The position numbers were made by a program, and so were the translations under genes. A DNA stretch of 58,905 nucleotides, taken from contig CACFAG010000006.1 in NCBI GenBank assembly GCA_902564235.1, forward strand, positions 1 through 58,905. Reading direction: 5' to 3'. Shown here one piece after another: positions 23,510 to 30,919 of this stretch; positions within the stretch are counted from its first letter, which is position 1; every line of letters begins with the position of its first letter. Source of the stretch: an uncultured Prochlorococcus sp. GTDB taxonomy: Bacteria > Cyanobacteriota > Cyanobacteriia > PCC-6307 > Cyanobiaceae. The notes below the pieces were generated by a model. It searched no databases, was not told the origin of the DNA, and saw only the letters and a program-made list of their open reading frames with translations.

Positions 23510-23947
23510 TTGGACTCGAAAATTTCTCCAAGAGAACAATTGACTAGTAAGTTGGGATTCATTCTTGCAGCTGCTGGTAGCGCAGTAGGTCTTGGTAACC
23601 TTTGGGGTTTAGCCTACAGAGTCTCTCAAGGTAGAGGTGCTGCTTTTGTACTTTTATACATACTAATCGTTTTAATTGTATGCCTTCCGGTATTTGTTGC
23701 TGAAATGGCTTTAGGAAGAAACGCTACTGCCAGCACATTGCTTGCACCAGTAAAATTAGCTGGAAAAAATTAATGTCCATTAGGCATTCTTTTCTTTATA
23801 GCTCCCTTTGGAATAGCATCATATTATTCAGTCATAATGGGTTGGACCGCAGATACGTTCTTCCATTAATTATTTTTTGGATTACCAAAACTTTTTTCCA
23901 AAAAATGTTTTACCGCGGATCCTTTTTTATTAAGTATTAACTTTTAA
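23510..23947 (+). pseudogene. Decayed SNF-family sodium:neurotransmitter symporter
   Basis: The frame encodes the N-terminus of the NSS/SNF family: SPREQLTSKLGFILAAAGSA, then VGLGNLWGLAYRVSQGRGAA with the Na+-site region, and PVFVAEMALGR. A TAA at 23771 breaks it after 87 codons, but the same frame continues as PLGILFFIAPFGIASYYSV and MGWTADTFFH to a second TAA (23867), then to a third at 23945. A functional transporter needs about 450-500 residues and 11-12 helices; here only the first three or so remain. The start codon is TTG. Clearly a pseudogene rather than a short protein. Confidence 0.88.
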
Positions 23948-24065
23948 CTTATATTTAATCTCAAGCGTATCGCAAAAAACCATCCCTAATAGAATCTATA
24001 TATGATACATTTGGGTGTTTAATTTAAAGTAATTAGAGCGCCTAAAAGAAAAGATAACAAATTTG

Positions 24066-25769
24066 ATGTCAACCAAATCTGATTCATTAAAAGGAAAGCT
24101 TACAGAAAATTTTTCAGAATTTTCTCAACTATCTGACTATTCTTTTATGAATTCTCTTAAAGCAGATCCTCAATCAACAAAAGATGGAAATGATCATAAG
24201 CCGCGTTCAGTATATTCAGGTCATTATGTACCAGTTGTTCCAACTGCTATTCCAGAACCAGAATATATTTCCCATAGCAACAAACTTTTTAAAGAACTAA
24301 GGCTAAGCTCAGATCTTACTAAAGACGAGAATTTTTCTCGTTTTTTCTCAGGTGATATTACTGCTGCTAATTATCCAATGAGTTCTGTTGGTTGGGCAAC
24401 AGGTTATGCATTATCAATTTACGGAACTGAATATACCCAACAATGTCCCTTTGGCACTGGCAATGGTTATGGCGATGGCAGAGCAATTTCTGTTTTTGAA
24501 GGTTTATTTAATGGGAAAAGAATGGAAATGCAACTTAAAGGAGGAGGTCCAACTCCCTACTGTCGTGGAGCAGATGGTAGAGCTGTCTTGAGGTCTAGCG
24601 TACGAGAATTTCTTGCACAGGAATTAATGGATGCCTTGCGAATCCCTACCTCAAGATCTTTAACACTTTATGTCTCACGTTCAGAAATAGTTAGAAGACC
24701 TTGGTATTCCAAAGGGTCCAGATATTTTGAACCTGATATCATGATTGATAATCAAGCGGCAATTACTACGAGAGTCGCTCCATCTTTTTTACGTGTAGGC
24801 CAGATTGAACTTTTTGCAAGAAGAGTTCGTAATAATGCGCATGATGAGGCCCTCAATGAACTAAAGATGATAGTTCAACATCTAATTGATAGAAATTATA
24901 AAGATGAAATTGAATATGAGATTTCAATTGAAAGTAAAGTAATAAAACTGGCTTCTTTATACAGATCAAGACTTATATCACTTATAGCCAACTGGATGAG
25001 AGTTGGTTATTGCCAGGGTAATTTCAATAGTGATAATTGTGCTGCTGGAGGTTATACCTTGGATTATGGCCCCTTTGGATTCTGTGAATTATTTGATCCA
25101 AGATTTCAACCATGGACAGGTGGAGGTGAACATTTCTCATTTTTTAACCAGCCTTCTGCAGCGGCAATTAACTTTAAAACATTCTGTTCATCTCTTAGTC
25201 CGTTACTTTCACAAAGCAAACAAGATCAAGAAAAGTTAGATCAAATCGAAAAAGACTTTTCTGAATTAATGAATAAGGAATTGATGAAAATGTGGGCAAA
25301 CAAGCTTGGTTTAGAACATTACAACGAAACTCTAATAAATGAATTTTTTAATCTCATAGTCATTTCAAAAGCAGACTATACAATTTTGTTCCGTAAACTC
25401 TCTGAAATCCCTGATAACTTAGATTCTTTAAAAGACAGTTTTTATTTACCAATTAATGACGAGCTCAATAAAAGGTGGGAAGTATGGCTTGAAAACTGGC
25501 AATCAGTCTTGAAGAAAGAGGGAAATATTAAAGCAAAATCGGCATCAATGAAATACCTTAATCCAGTCTATACTTGGCGAGAATGGATGGTCGTTCCCGC
25601 ATATGAAGAAGCTGAAAAAGGAAATTACAAAAAAATAAAAGAACTACAGGATGTCTTTAGCAATCCATATGTAGAACAATCCTCAGTAATAGATCAAAAA
25701 TATAATCGACTAAAGCCAAGCCAGTATTTTAATTATGGAGGAGTATCTCACTACAGCTGTTCTTCATAA
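24066..25769 (+). CDS. selO: SelO family protein (YdiU/UPF0061), predicted protein AMPylase
   Basis: A 567-aa protein of the SelO pseudokinase-fold family; characterised members transfer AMP from ATP to protein hydroxyl groups. Visible family blocks: PMSSVGWATGYALSIYG, GYGDGRAISVFEG, MQLKGGGPTPYCRGADGRA (nucleotide-binding Lys and Arg), SSVREFLAQELMDALRIPT, and NFNSDNCAAGGYTLDYGPFG, where the Asn and Asp positions of the metal site are retained although the usual HGVMNTDN reads differently. No C-terminal selenocysteine/cysteine motif of the bacterial-eukaryotic type stands out, though the end SHYSCSS has a Cys. The ATG is preferred over a TTG one codon before. It directly follows the decayed symporter. 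Confidence 0.93.
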   Translation: MSTKSDSLKGKLTENFSEFSQLSDYSFMNSLKADPQSTKDGNDHKPRSVYSGHYVPVVPTAIPEPEYISHSNKLFKELRLSSDLTKDENFSRFFSGDITAANYPMSSVGWATGYALSIYGTEYTQQCPFGTGNGYGDGRAISVFEGLFNGKRMEMQLKGGGPTPYCRGADGRAVLRSSVREFLAQELMDALRIPTSRSLTLYVSRSEIVRRPWYSKGSRYFEPDIMIDNQAAITTRVAPSFLRVGQIELFARRVRNNAHDEALNELKMIVQHLIDRNYKDEIEYEISIESKVIKLASLYRSRLISLIANWMRVGYCQGNFNSDNCAAGGYTLDYGPFGFCELFDPRFQPWTGGGEHFSFFNQPSAAAINFKTFCSSLSPLLSQSKQDQEKLDQIEKDFSELMNKELMKMWANKLGLEHYNETLINEFFNLIVISKADYTILFRKLSEIPDNLDSLKDSFYLPINDELNKRWEVWLENWQSVLKKEGNIKAKSASMKYLNPVYTWREWMVVPAYEEAEKGNYKKIKELQDVFSNPYVEQSSVIDQKYNRLKPSQYFNYGGVSHYSCSS

Positions 25770-25811
25770 AAGTTCAATCCTCATGCAGATTTAACAACTT
25801 TGAGAAAAATC

Positions 25812-26252
25812 TTATTTATTTATGGCTGTAGGCATTCCAACCACTGATACAACTCCCACATGAAGTATGGCCGGCTTCTTTCCGACATTTTTCACATAGT
25901 GGTCCCCCCCATTATTACTCTCTATAAATGCATCGCCAGCTCTAAAGAAATTAATTTCTTCACCCCTCACATGCTTTAATCTTCCTCTGGTAACATGAAT
26001 CAACATTGGGGAAGGATGAGTATGAATTGGAGTTTTCAATCCAACTGGAATTTTTACTTTTAAGAGTCTTAATTCAGGCTTACCCTCGAGATAATTAAAA
26101 TTTTTACCACTTAATCCTTTTGAACTTTGAATAATAGGTATAACTTCAATCTTTTCTTCAGCAAGAGAAGGTTGTGGTAAAGCTAAAGTCCCAATAAAAA
26201 GGAAACAAAATGGAATAAATTTTTTTAATTTCATTAGATATTTGAGTTTCAC
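25812..26252 (-). CDS. Secreted cupin-domain protein
   Basis: A 146-aa protein with a signal peptide (FIPFCFLFIGTLALPQPSLA). The mature part is a single cupin: motif 1 THPSPMLIHVTRGRLKHVRG and motif 2 GDAFIESNNGGDHYVKNVG, giving His/Glu-type metal ligands in a small beta-barrel. The second ATG (codon 7) is an equally good start. Periplasmic location predicted; substrate unknown. It converges with selO. Confidence 0.85.
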   Translation of the reverse strand: MKLKYLMKLKKFIPFCFLFIGTLALPQPSLAEEKIEVIPIIQSSKGLSGKNFNYLEGKPELRLLKVKIPVGLKTPIHTHPSPMLIHVTRGRLKHVRGEEINFFRAGDAFIESNNGGDHYVKNVGKKPAILHVGVVSVVGMPTAINK

Positions 26253-26286
26253 TAATAATAGGTAGTTTGCAAAATAATAAACTAAT

Positions 26287-26448
26287 TTATTTTTTATATA
26301 ACTTTTCTAATTGCTTAATTTCCTCTCTTAAATCCTTACCTCTCTTATTTAATTTATTATTTTTAATAACTATTGGGATAATCCACCAGGCTTGAAGACC
26401 TAAAAAGATAAATACTAGGATCAATAATTCAAAAGTACCAGGCTGCAT
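26287..26448 (-). CDS. Small membrane protein
   Basis: A 53-aa protein: helix FELLILVFIFLGLQAWWIIP near the N-terminus, then a basic charged tail (NNKLNKRGKDLREEIKQLEK) likely forming a cytoplasmic helix. Function unknown; 34 bp downstream of the cupin gene on no shared transcript (the cupin gene ends before it in leftward order). Confidence 0.6.
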   Translation of the reverse strand: MQPGTFELLILVFIFLGLQAWWIIPIVIKNNKLNKRGKDLREEIKQLEKLYKK

Positions 26449-26521
26449 TTGATAAATAACCCTTCTTTGTTAATAACATTATTCTAAAAGTTATTAAACA
26501 TTCATGAGATATTAAATATTT

Positions 26522-26704
26522 CTAGGCTACCTCTAATTCAATGTTAAGTTCAATTCCCTTTGAAATGATTGCTTCTTTAAATTCAATAAGCTTGGAAATT
26601 ATTCTTTGCTTCTCAGGTTCAGTTTTATGGATATCATCTACAACTTCCTGCATTGCAAGTGTTACTTTTTGTAGTTTGATTTCTAGATCTTCCCTGTAAT
26701 TCAT
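26522..26704 (-). CDS. Small coiled-coil-type protein
   Basis: A 60-aa, fully helical acidic protein (MNYREDLEIKLQKVTLAMQE, then EPEKQRIISKLIEFKEAI). No cysteines, no membrane segment. Function unknown. About 70 bp upstream of the 53-aa membrane protein on the same strand. Confidence 0.6.
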   Translation of the reverse strand: MNYREDLEIKLQKVTLAMQEVVDDIHKTEPEKQRIISKLIEFKEAIISKGIELNIELEVA

Positions 26705-26853
26705 AAGCTTAAAGAAATTATCTTATTTATTAAAAAACAAAATAATTATTAGTAAATAAGTACTTAACCTTAAAAGGATTGACAGCAAAACAAGGAGGAT
26801 ATAATTTATAGTACAAAAGTATCAATAATCAACCGGCCGATTAAAGGTAAAGT

Positions 26854-27123
26854 ATGGATCCTAAGTACTCATTTGGTTGTAGCACTAGCCAACCTAACGG
26901 CTGCCTACTAAATCCCGAAGGCAGCAGAATTATCTTTTTCGAAGAATGCCAAAATTCTCCTAAACCTAATTTAAAAATTCATACTCATCTTTTCTACACA
27001 AATCACCTCGGAGAACCTGGAGGGTACAAATCCTCTGAAAAACTCAATATAGATTCAGCCTGGGAAAAGTGGCACGAACTACACCAAAAAGGATGGACAG
27101 AAGTATCTCATAATTACGGATAA
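26854..27123 (+). CDS. DUF1651-like protein
   Basis: An 89-aa protein. A WLLNPEGSR-like segment here reads GCLLNPEGSRIIFFEE, followed by basic/aromatic strands, and the C-terminal AWEKWHELHQKGWTEV matches the family pattern also seen at 13002-13247. Three cysteines in the first 34 residues. Function unknown. Confidence 0.68.
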   Translation: MDPKYSFGCSTSQPNGCLLNPEGSRIIFFEECQNSPKPNLKIHTHLFYTNHLGEPGGYKSSEKLNIDSAWEKWHELHQKGWTEVSHNYG

Positions 27124-27188
27124 GTGATCCAGCCCAAAAAAAGCCTTTATTTCTATGAGCTTAAGAGTTTCCTAAAATATGGAATTCG

Positions 27189-27386
27189 GTGTCAAAAATA
27201 AATAAACAATATTTATTGACATTTGTATATGAGGAAACATTAAATTGTCTAAAATCTCCTAAGAATAAAAGAATAAAAATTAATATGCAATATTATTTGA
27301 ATGATAAAAAATTAAATAAGATTGAAAAATTTTCAATCCAATTCATAGATAACTATAAATTAAATCAGGGTTTGAAAACAATGTAA
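27189..27386 (+). CDS. Small basic hypothetical protein
   Basis: A 65-aa protein using a GTG start (MSKINKQYLLTFVYEETL). Lys/Asn-rich with an ordered beginning (YLLTFVYEE) resembling a beta strand also present in the 61-aa protein at 14493 (KYLLSYKD). It may be a diverged relative of that family; weak evidence. Confidence 0.45.
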   Translation: MSKINKQYLLTFVYEETLNCLKSPKNKRIKINMQYYLNDKKLNKIEKFSIQFIDNYKLNQGLKTM

Positions 27387-27435
27387 TCGTAGATACCAAC
27401 AGCTTTTTAATTAATTGATTATAAATTGAAAACAC

Positions 27436-27508
27436 GAGTTAACCCGTTCCAATTTGTTGACTCTGAGGTTTTAACCGTTGACTCCTTATCTACTTCTAGT
27501 TGTGACTC
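27436..27508. repeat. Cluster of GTTGACTC-type elements
   Basis: GTTGACTC occurs at 27456-27463 and 27477-27484 (21 bp apart, two helical turns), a related GTGACTC at 27502-27508, and an inverted one-mismatch copy GAGTTAAC at 27436-27443. It lies in the intergenic region upstream of the 45-aa gene; a regulator binding array is possible. Confidence 0.35.
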
Positions 27509-27551
27509 GCTAGTTTCAAGATTCAAAAACGGTATTTATATTTCTTAAATT

Positions 27552-27689
27552 ATGGAAAAAAAAATCGCAAAGAAATACGCCGATCTTATAGTCCAGGCTA
27601 ATAATTCAACAGGCAGAAAAGAAGCTTTGTCATTGATTAAACAAGCAACAAAATTAAAAACCAAACTTGATCAATACGAAATGATGTAG
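27552..27689 (+). CDS. Small helical protein, paralog of the 21033 gene
   Basis: A 45-aa protein, MEKKIAKKYADLIVQANNST followed by GRKEALSLIKQATKLKTKL. It shares the KKYA, QAxN and GRKE positions with the leftward protein at 21033-21167. Probably two short helices; unknown function. Confidence 0.68.
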   Translation: MEKKIAKKYADLIVQANNSTGRKEALSLIKQATKLKTKLDQYEMM

Positions 27690-27801
27690 TCTCTTAAAAT
27701 CTACAGGATATTCAAGATGAGGTAGAAACTAGTTCCTTTATTTTTATCCTGCTATAAAAATACTAAGAGATTATTTAACTTATCTGCTTTAATAAAATAT
27801 C

Positions 27802-28092
27802 GTGGAATTAACTGAGCTAATTAAGGATTACGTTGCTACAGAATTATTATCAAATATTGAAATTGATTTTCTTGAAGGAGAATTATGGGAAACCACTCAA
27901 CATATTGCAGAAATAAATACAGTTATTAAAGCTCCAAAAAATATATGCAAGAAATTGGGACTAGATGAAAAATCTTGCTGGCAATTATGTTGTGCAGCCG
28001 TTCTTGACTCTTCAAGACCATTAAAAAATGGGCAAAAGAGAGTAGATGATTTTAAAAAATTAATTAATCGATATGAAATCAGCTACATATAA
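27802..28092 (+). CDS. Hypothetical protein, paralog of the 22774 gene
   Basis: A 96-aa protein with a GTG start. The C-terminal half (ICKKLGLDEKSCWQLCCAAV) parallels the protein at 22774-23091, including the Cys-x-x-Leu-Gly/Asn-Leu motif and a following Leu-Asp-x-x-x-x-Pro. Three cysteines cluster around CWQLCC. The next gene starts 12 bp downstream. Function unknown. Confidence 0.68.
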   Translation: MELTELIKDYVATELLSNIEIDFLEGELWETTQHIAEINTVIKAPKNICKKLGLDEKSCWQLCCAAVLDSSRPLKNGQKRVDDFKKLINRYEISYI

Positions 28093-28104
28093 ACTAAAGA
28101 CTCA

Positions 28105-28401
28105 ATGATACGTTTACTTACTGCATCAATTCTTTTTTTTACTCCACTAGGAGGTTTTGCTGATGAAAAGCAAAGAGAAATTGAGAATGAAGCTATAAAT
28201 CTTGTTATTAAAAAATATGGAAAAGGCTTAGAAAATAGATTAAAAGGAACAGGAGTAACTCCCAGTTATCGAAGTTGGTATGAAAATGATTGTTTTGTAA
28301 GTATTGCAGCAGGTACATATCAAGAAGATACTTGGTCGGCAATGAAGTGGTTTAGCGTTAATGTCTGTTCTGAATCAGCTGAAATAATGGAAAGTGAATG
28401 A
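28105..28401 (+). CDS. Small secreted hypothetical protein
   Basis: A 98-aa protein with a clear signal peptide (MIRLLTASILFFTPLGGFAD) and a short mature domain with two cysteines (NDCFVSIAAG and VNVCSESAE) that could pair. The mature fold has a central WYENDCFVSI strand. Its stop overlaps the ATG of the amidotransferase gene (ATGA). Periplasmic or extracellular; function unknown. Confidence 0.72.
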   Translation: MIRLLTASILFFTPLGGFADEKQREIENEAINLVIKKYGKGLENRLKGTGVTPSYRSWYENDCFVSIAAGTYQEDTWSAMKWFSVNVCSESAEIMESE

Positions 28402-29135
28402 AGGAAATAAAACGCCTATTAGTTTTGCAGCATTTAGAAATAGAGGGGCCTGGTCTTTTTCAACAAATTGCTAAAGAAAGAGATTTGAAAATCGAAATTA
28501 TTCGTTTAGATAATAAAAATGCTCTGCCGCAAACAAAAAAAGGTGACTTAATTCTAATTATGGGTGGACCAATGGGAGTTAAAGATATTGGAAGCGACAG
28601 ATATCCCTGGCTTAAGTTAGAAAGAGATTTTATAAAAAAAGAATTAGAAAATGAAAGACCTATAATCGGTGTTTGCTTGGGTGCTCAGTTGCTTGCGTGT
28701 GCTGCTGGAGGAGATGTAGAAATTCTTAAATACGGATCACCTCCAAAAGCATTACCGGAAATTGGTTGGTCTCAAATTTTTATAAATAAATCAAATAAAG
28801 ACTTTAAAGCACTGTTTGAAGACCCTTTTCACGTACTGCATTGGCATGGAGATAGGATTTTATTACCTAATAAAGCAGTACTTATTGCTAGTAGTTCACG
28901 TTGTAAGGAACAGTTTTTTAGGATTGGTAATTTTGCTTACGGATTACAATTCCATGTAGAGACGACGGGGGGAATGATAAATAACTGGATTAAAGAAGAT
29001 AAAGATTTTGTCCTTAAAGGATTAGGCTTAAATGGTCAGGAAACTTTAAAAGAAGAGAATAAAAAATATATTGATAAAACTTTTTTAAAAAGAAAGCTTC
29101 TAATAAATAAATTATTTGAATTATTAGATAATTAA
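28398..29135 (+). CDS. GMP synthase-like class I glutamine amidotransferase
   Basis: A 245-aa stand-alone class I GATase, expected to release ammonia from glutamine or act on gamma-glutamyl compounds. The nucleophile elbow is GVCLGAQLLA (Cys near residue 95) and the His-x-Glu pair is in LQFHVETT (about 193). An oxyanion Gly-Gly is in LIMGGPMGV. No synthetase domain follows, so the acceptor is unknown. It is coupled to the secreted protein upstream. No rightward terminator follows; the hairpin downstream has its T-run on the other strand. Confidence 0.9.
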   Translation: MKEIKRLLVLQHLEIEGPGLFQQIAKERDLKIEIIRLDNKNALPQTKKGDLILIMGGPMGVKDIGSDRYPWLKLERDFIKKELENERPIIGVCLGAQLLACAAGGDVEILKYGSPPKALPEIGWSQIFINKSNKDFKALFEDPFHVLHWHGDRILLPNKAVLIASSSRCKEQFFRIGNFAYGLQFHVETTGGMINNWIKEDKDFVLKGLGLNGQETLKEENKKYIDKTFLKRKLLINKLFELLDN

Positions 29136-29161
29136 AAAGAGCATAATAATCCAGTAAAAAA

Positions 29162-29177
29162 GGGCTTGATAAAGCCC
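29162..29177 (-). terminator. Intrinsic terminator of the leftward hli gene
   Basis: GGGCTT-GATA-AAGCCC perfect stem; in the leftward reading it is followed by six T. It may also weakly stop the amidotransferase transcript, though there is no T-run on that side. Confidence 0.82.
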
Positions 29178-29202
29178 CTGAAAAAATTTAAAAAGGATTT
29201 TA

Positions 29203-29331
29203 TTAGAAAATACCTGGAAGAATTTGACCAGTAAAATAGTAGGCTCCTACAAGAGCAAACATTCCAAGCATTGCTGCTTTACCATTAAGCTTTTCAGCTT
29301 TTTCGGTCATGATTTTTTTTGCAAATTCCAT
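29203..29331 (-). CDS. hli: High-light-inducible protein (HLIP)
   Basis: A 42-aa single-helix chlorophyll a/b-binding-like protein of the thylakoid membrane, involved in photoprotection and pigment handling. The binding motif is EKLNGKAAMLGMFALVGAYY with the conserved Glu, Asn and (here) Lys in place of Arg, and the short-type C-terminus GQILPGIF. A second ATG at codon 8 is a possible start. It is divergent from the three hli genes to the right. Confidence 0.92.
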   Translation of the reverse strand: MEFAKKIMTEKAEKLNGKAAMLGMFALVGAYYFTGQILPGIF

Positions 29332-29635
29332 AATAAAGTGAAATAAATTATATCTAAAAACTAATTATTCAAATTTCAGAATGATGTAGTTTTTTCTACC
29401 AAATTGATATCTTTCTAAGGATTTAAAAATAAATACTTAAACAACAAATTGAACTCTCAATAGTTTTTGAGCCAATCTGTAAAGCGTAGCAAGCTAAAAA
29501 AACAACTATTTAAATATATATATCACGTTTCTGTGACAGTTATGTAGTAAATATCTTGAAAATAACTTAATTTCGGCTTAATACTTTACATTTGTTAATA
29601 GTAGTGTTACATTAATTAACAATTACACAACTTTA
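29332..29635. other. Divergent hli promoter region
   Basis: About 300 bp of AT-rich DNA between divergent hli genes. It must hold promoters for both sides. It includes TATATATATCAC near 29513 and the HLR1-like repeats near the rightward gene. No gene seen. Confidence 0.6.
29606..29623 (+). promoter_or_regulatory. HLR1-like element upstream of hli
   Basis: GTTACATT-AA-TTAACAAT: the first octamer matches the HLR1 consensus (G/T)TTACA(T/A)(T/A) fully, the second at 7 of 8, with the required 2-bp gap. A weaker copy (TTTACATT-TG-TTAATAGT) is 21 bp upstream. RpaB is the known HLR1 binder and controls hli genes in other cyanobacteria. The site is only 12 bp from the ATG, unusually close for a promoter element, so its use is uncertain. 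Confidence 0.5.
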
Positions 29636-29842
29636 ATGGCTAATTCAAACGTTACTACTGAATCAGGTGGCAGACAAAATATGTTTCCTACTGAGACACG
29701 TCCTTACATAGATGAGTCTGTTTCTTACGACAGCTACCCACAAAATGCAGAAAAAGTTAACGGTCGTTGGGCAATGATTGGCCTTGTTGCGTTAGTAGGT
29801 GCTTACGTTTCAACAGGACAAATTATTCCTGGCATTTTTTAA
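29636..29842 (+). CDS. hli: High-light-inducible protein (HLIP)
   Basis: A 68-aa HLIP. A polar N-terminal extension of about 35 residues precedes the chlorophyll-binding helix EKVNGRWAMIGLVALVGAYV with Glu, Asn and Arg ligand positions intact, and the short-type end TGQIIPGIF. First of three tandem hli genes; its TAA overlaps the next ATG (TAATG). Confidence 0.94.
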   Translation: MANSNVTTESGGRQNMFPTETRPYIDESVSYDSYPQNAEKVNGRWAMIGLVALVGAYVSTGQIIPGIF

Positions 29843-30102
29843 TGAGTCTACTTTCAGGTTTCTTAGCCGTAATTGTATTCTTTACAGCCATCCTCGTTGC
29901 TTATTTAACCAAGCAATTTCAAAACGAAAATTTAAACTATTCATCTTCTAATCAAATGAAAAACACAAACACAAAAGTCAAAACAATCGAAAAAGAAAAA
30001 GTTGTTGCTGAAACTCTTAATGGCAGATTCGCAATGCTTGGATTAATTGCTGCTGTTGGAGCATACCTAACAACAGGTCAAATAATTCCTGGTTTCGTTT
30101 AA
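29842..30102 (+). CDS. hli: HLIP with extra N-terminal membrane helix
   Basis: An 86-aa protein starting MSLLSGFLAVIVFFTAILVA, an additional membrane helix not found in ordinary HLIPs, then a polar Lys/Asn-rich linker, then the HLIP domain ETLNGRFAMLGLIAAVGAYL ending GQIIPGFV. Two-helix topology. Overlaps the first hli gene by one base, so it should be coupled to it. Longer starts are out of question because they lie inside the upstream gene in another frame. Confidence 0.9.
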   Translation: MSLLSGFLAVIVFFTAILVAYLTKQFQNENLNYSSSNQMKNTNTKVKTIEKEKVVAETLNGRFAMLGLIAAVGAYLTTGQIIPGFV

Positions 30103-30130
30103 AACCTACTACTTTACAATTCAAAAAAAA

Positions 30131-30259
30131 ATGGAAAATTCAAAAACAACTTATTGGCAAAACGCCGAGAGAACTAATGGAAGAATGGCAATGATGGGCT
30201 TATTTGCATTAGTTGTAAATTATGGCTTATTCGGTTGGATAATCCCAGGAATTTTTTAA
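30131..30259 (+). CDS. hli: High-light-inducible protein (HLIP)
   Basis: A 42-aa HLIP: short N-terminus, then AERTNGRMAMMGLFALVVNY with Glu, Asn and Arg present, and the end WIIPGIF. Too short for standard ORF cut-offs. It is 28 bp after the second hli gene and 1 bp before the next small gene, within one operon. Confidence 0.92.
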   Translation: MENSKTTYWQNAERTNGRMAMMGLFALVVNYGLFGWIIPGIF

Positions 30260-30260
30260 A

Positions 30261-30440
30261 ATGAATTTAGGCTTACTTTTTCTTAAAGTAAATACTTTGG
30301 GAGTTATAACTCTTTCTGAACTTGATTGGATAACTAACCATCAATCTGAATTTTCAAGGTTGGATATGGCTTTAGTTATTAAAATCGGCCGTCTTATGGA
30401 TTCTGGAGTAGTGGAAGTTGATAATAGATTGCCTGTCTAA
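30261..30440 (+). CDS. Small protein at the end of the hli operon
   Basis: A 59-aa soluble protein (MNLGLLFLKVNTLGVITLSE, later LDMALVIKIGRLMDSGVVEV) that looks like a small helical domain. It starts one base after the last hli stop and is followed by the operon terminator. Genes of this type accompany hli clusters; a partner role in light stress is inferred from position only. Confidence 0.78.
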   Translation: MNLGLLFLKVNTLGVITLSELDWITNHQSEFSRLDMALVIKIGRLMDSGVVEVDNRLPV

Positions 30441-30463
30441 TTTTTTTAAAATGATCGTTATGA

Positions 30464-30499
30464 GTGTTTGTCAATAGGGATACTAACAAGCACTTTTTT
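30464..30499 (+). terminator. Intrinsic terminator of the hli operon
   Basis: Stem GTGTTTGT/ACAAGCAC (eight pairs, one G-T wobble), 14-base loop, then six T. It lies 23 bp after the last gene of the cluster. Confidence 0.75.
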
Positions 30500-30645
30500 A
30501 TGAGAAAAAATATTTTTAAAAAAAGAGATTATTTCCTAGCTAAAAACAATCTCAACTACCTAATTCTTACATGAAAATTTCAAGTAAGCTTTCAGATCAT
30601 AACTGATTTATTATTATAATAAATCCGTAAAATTGCTTTTTAAAT

Positions 30646-30861
30646 TTATCTTTTTAAACCACCTCTTTTTATCCATAGGAACCATGTAATCCAAATAGGA
30701 GGAAGGAATCTGATTAAAAAAGTAATTTTGTATATGTAAAATGGGGCATTTTCACTTTGAAATAAATTTATCAAAAAGGAAGATATATTTACCCAAAGTA
30801 AAATTATTAATATATTTGCTCCTAACAAAGCGAACTTATTTTGTTTGAATATTTTTGGCAT
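30646..30861 (-). CDS. Small two-helix membrane protein
   Basis: A 71-aa protein with helices at about residues 12-30 (LGANILIILLWVNISSFLI) and 43-63 (ITFLIRFLPPIWITWFLWI), basic ends (KRGGLKR). Function unknown. Second of three leftward membrane-protein genes (31515 to 30646) that may form an operon. Confidence 0.65.
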   Translation of the reverse strand: MPKIFKQNKFALLGANILIILLWVNISSFLINLFQSENAPFYIYKITFLIRFLPPIWITWFLWIKRGGLKR

Positions 30862-30919
30862 AAGATCAATTTTTTATATTCTTAATTTTAAATAACCTCT
30901 GTATATAAATTATAAATCT

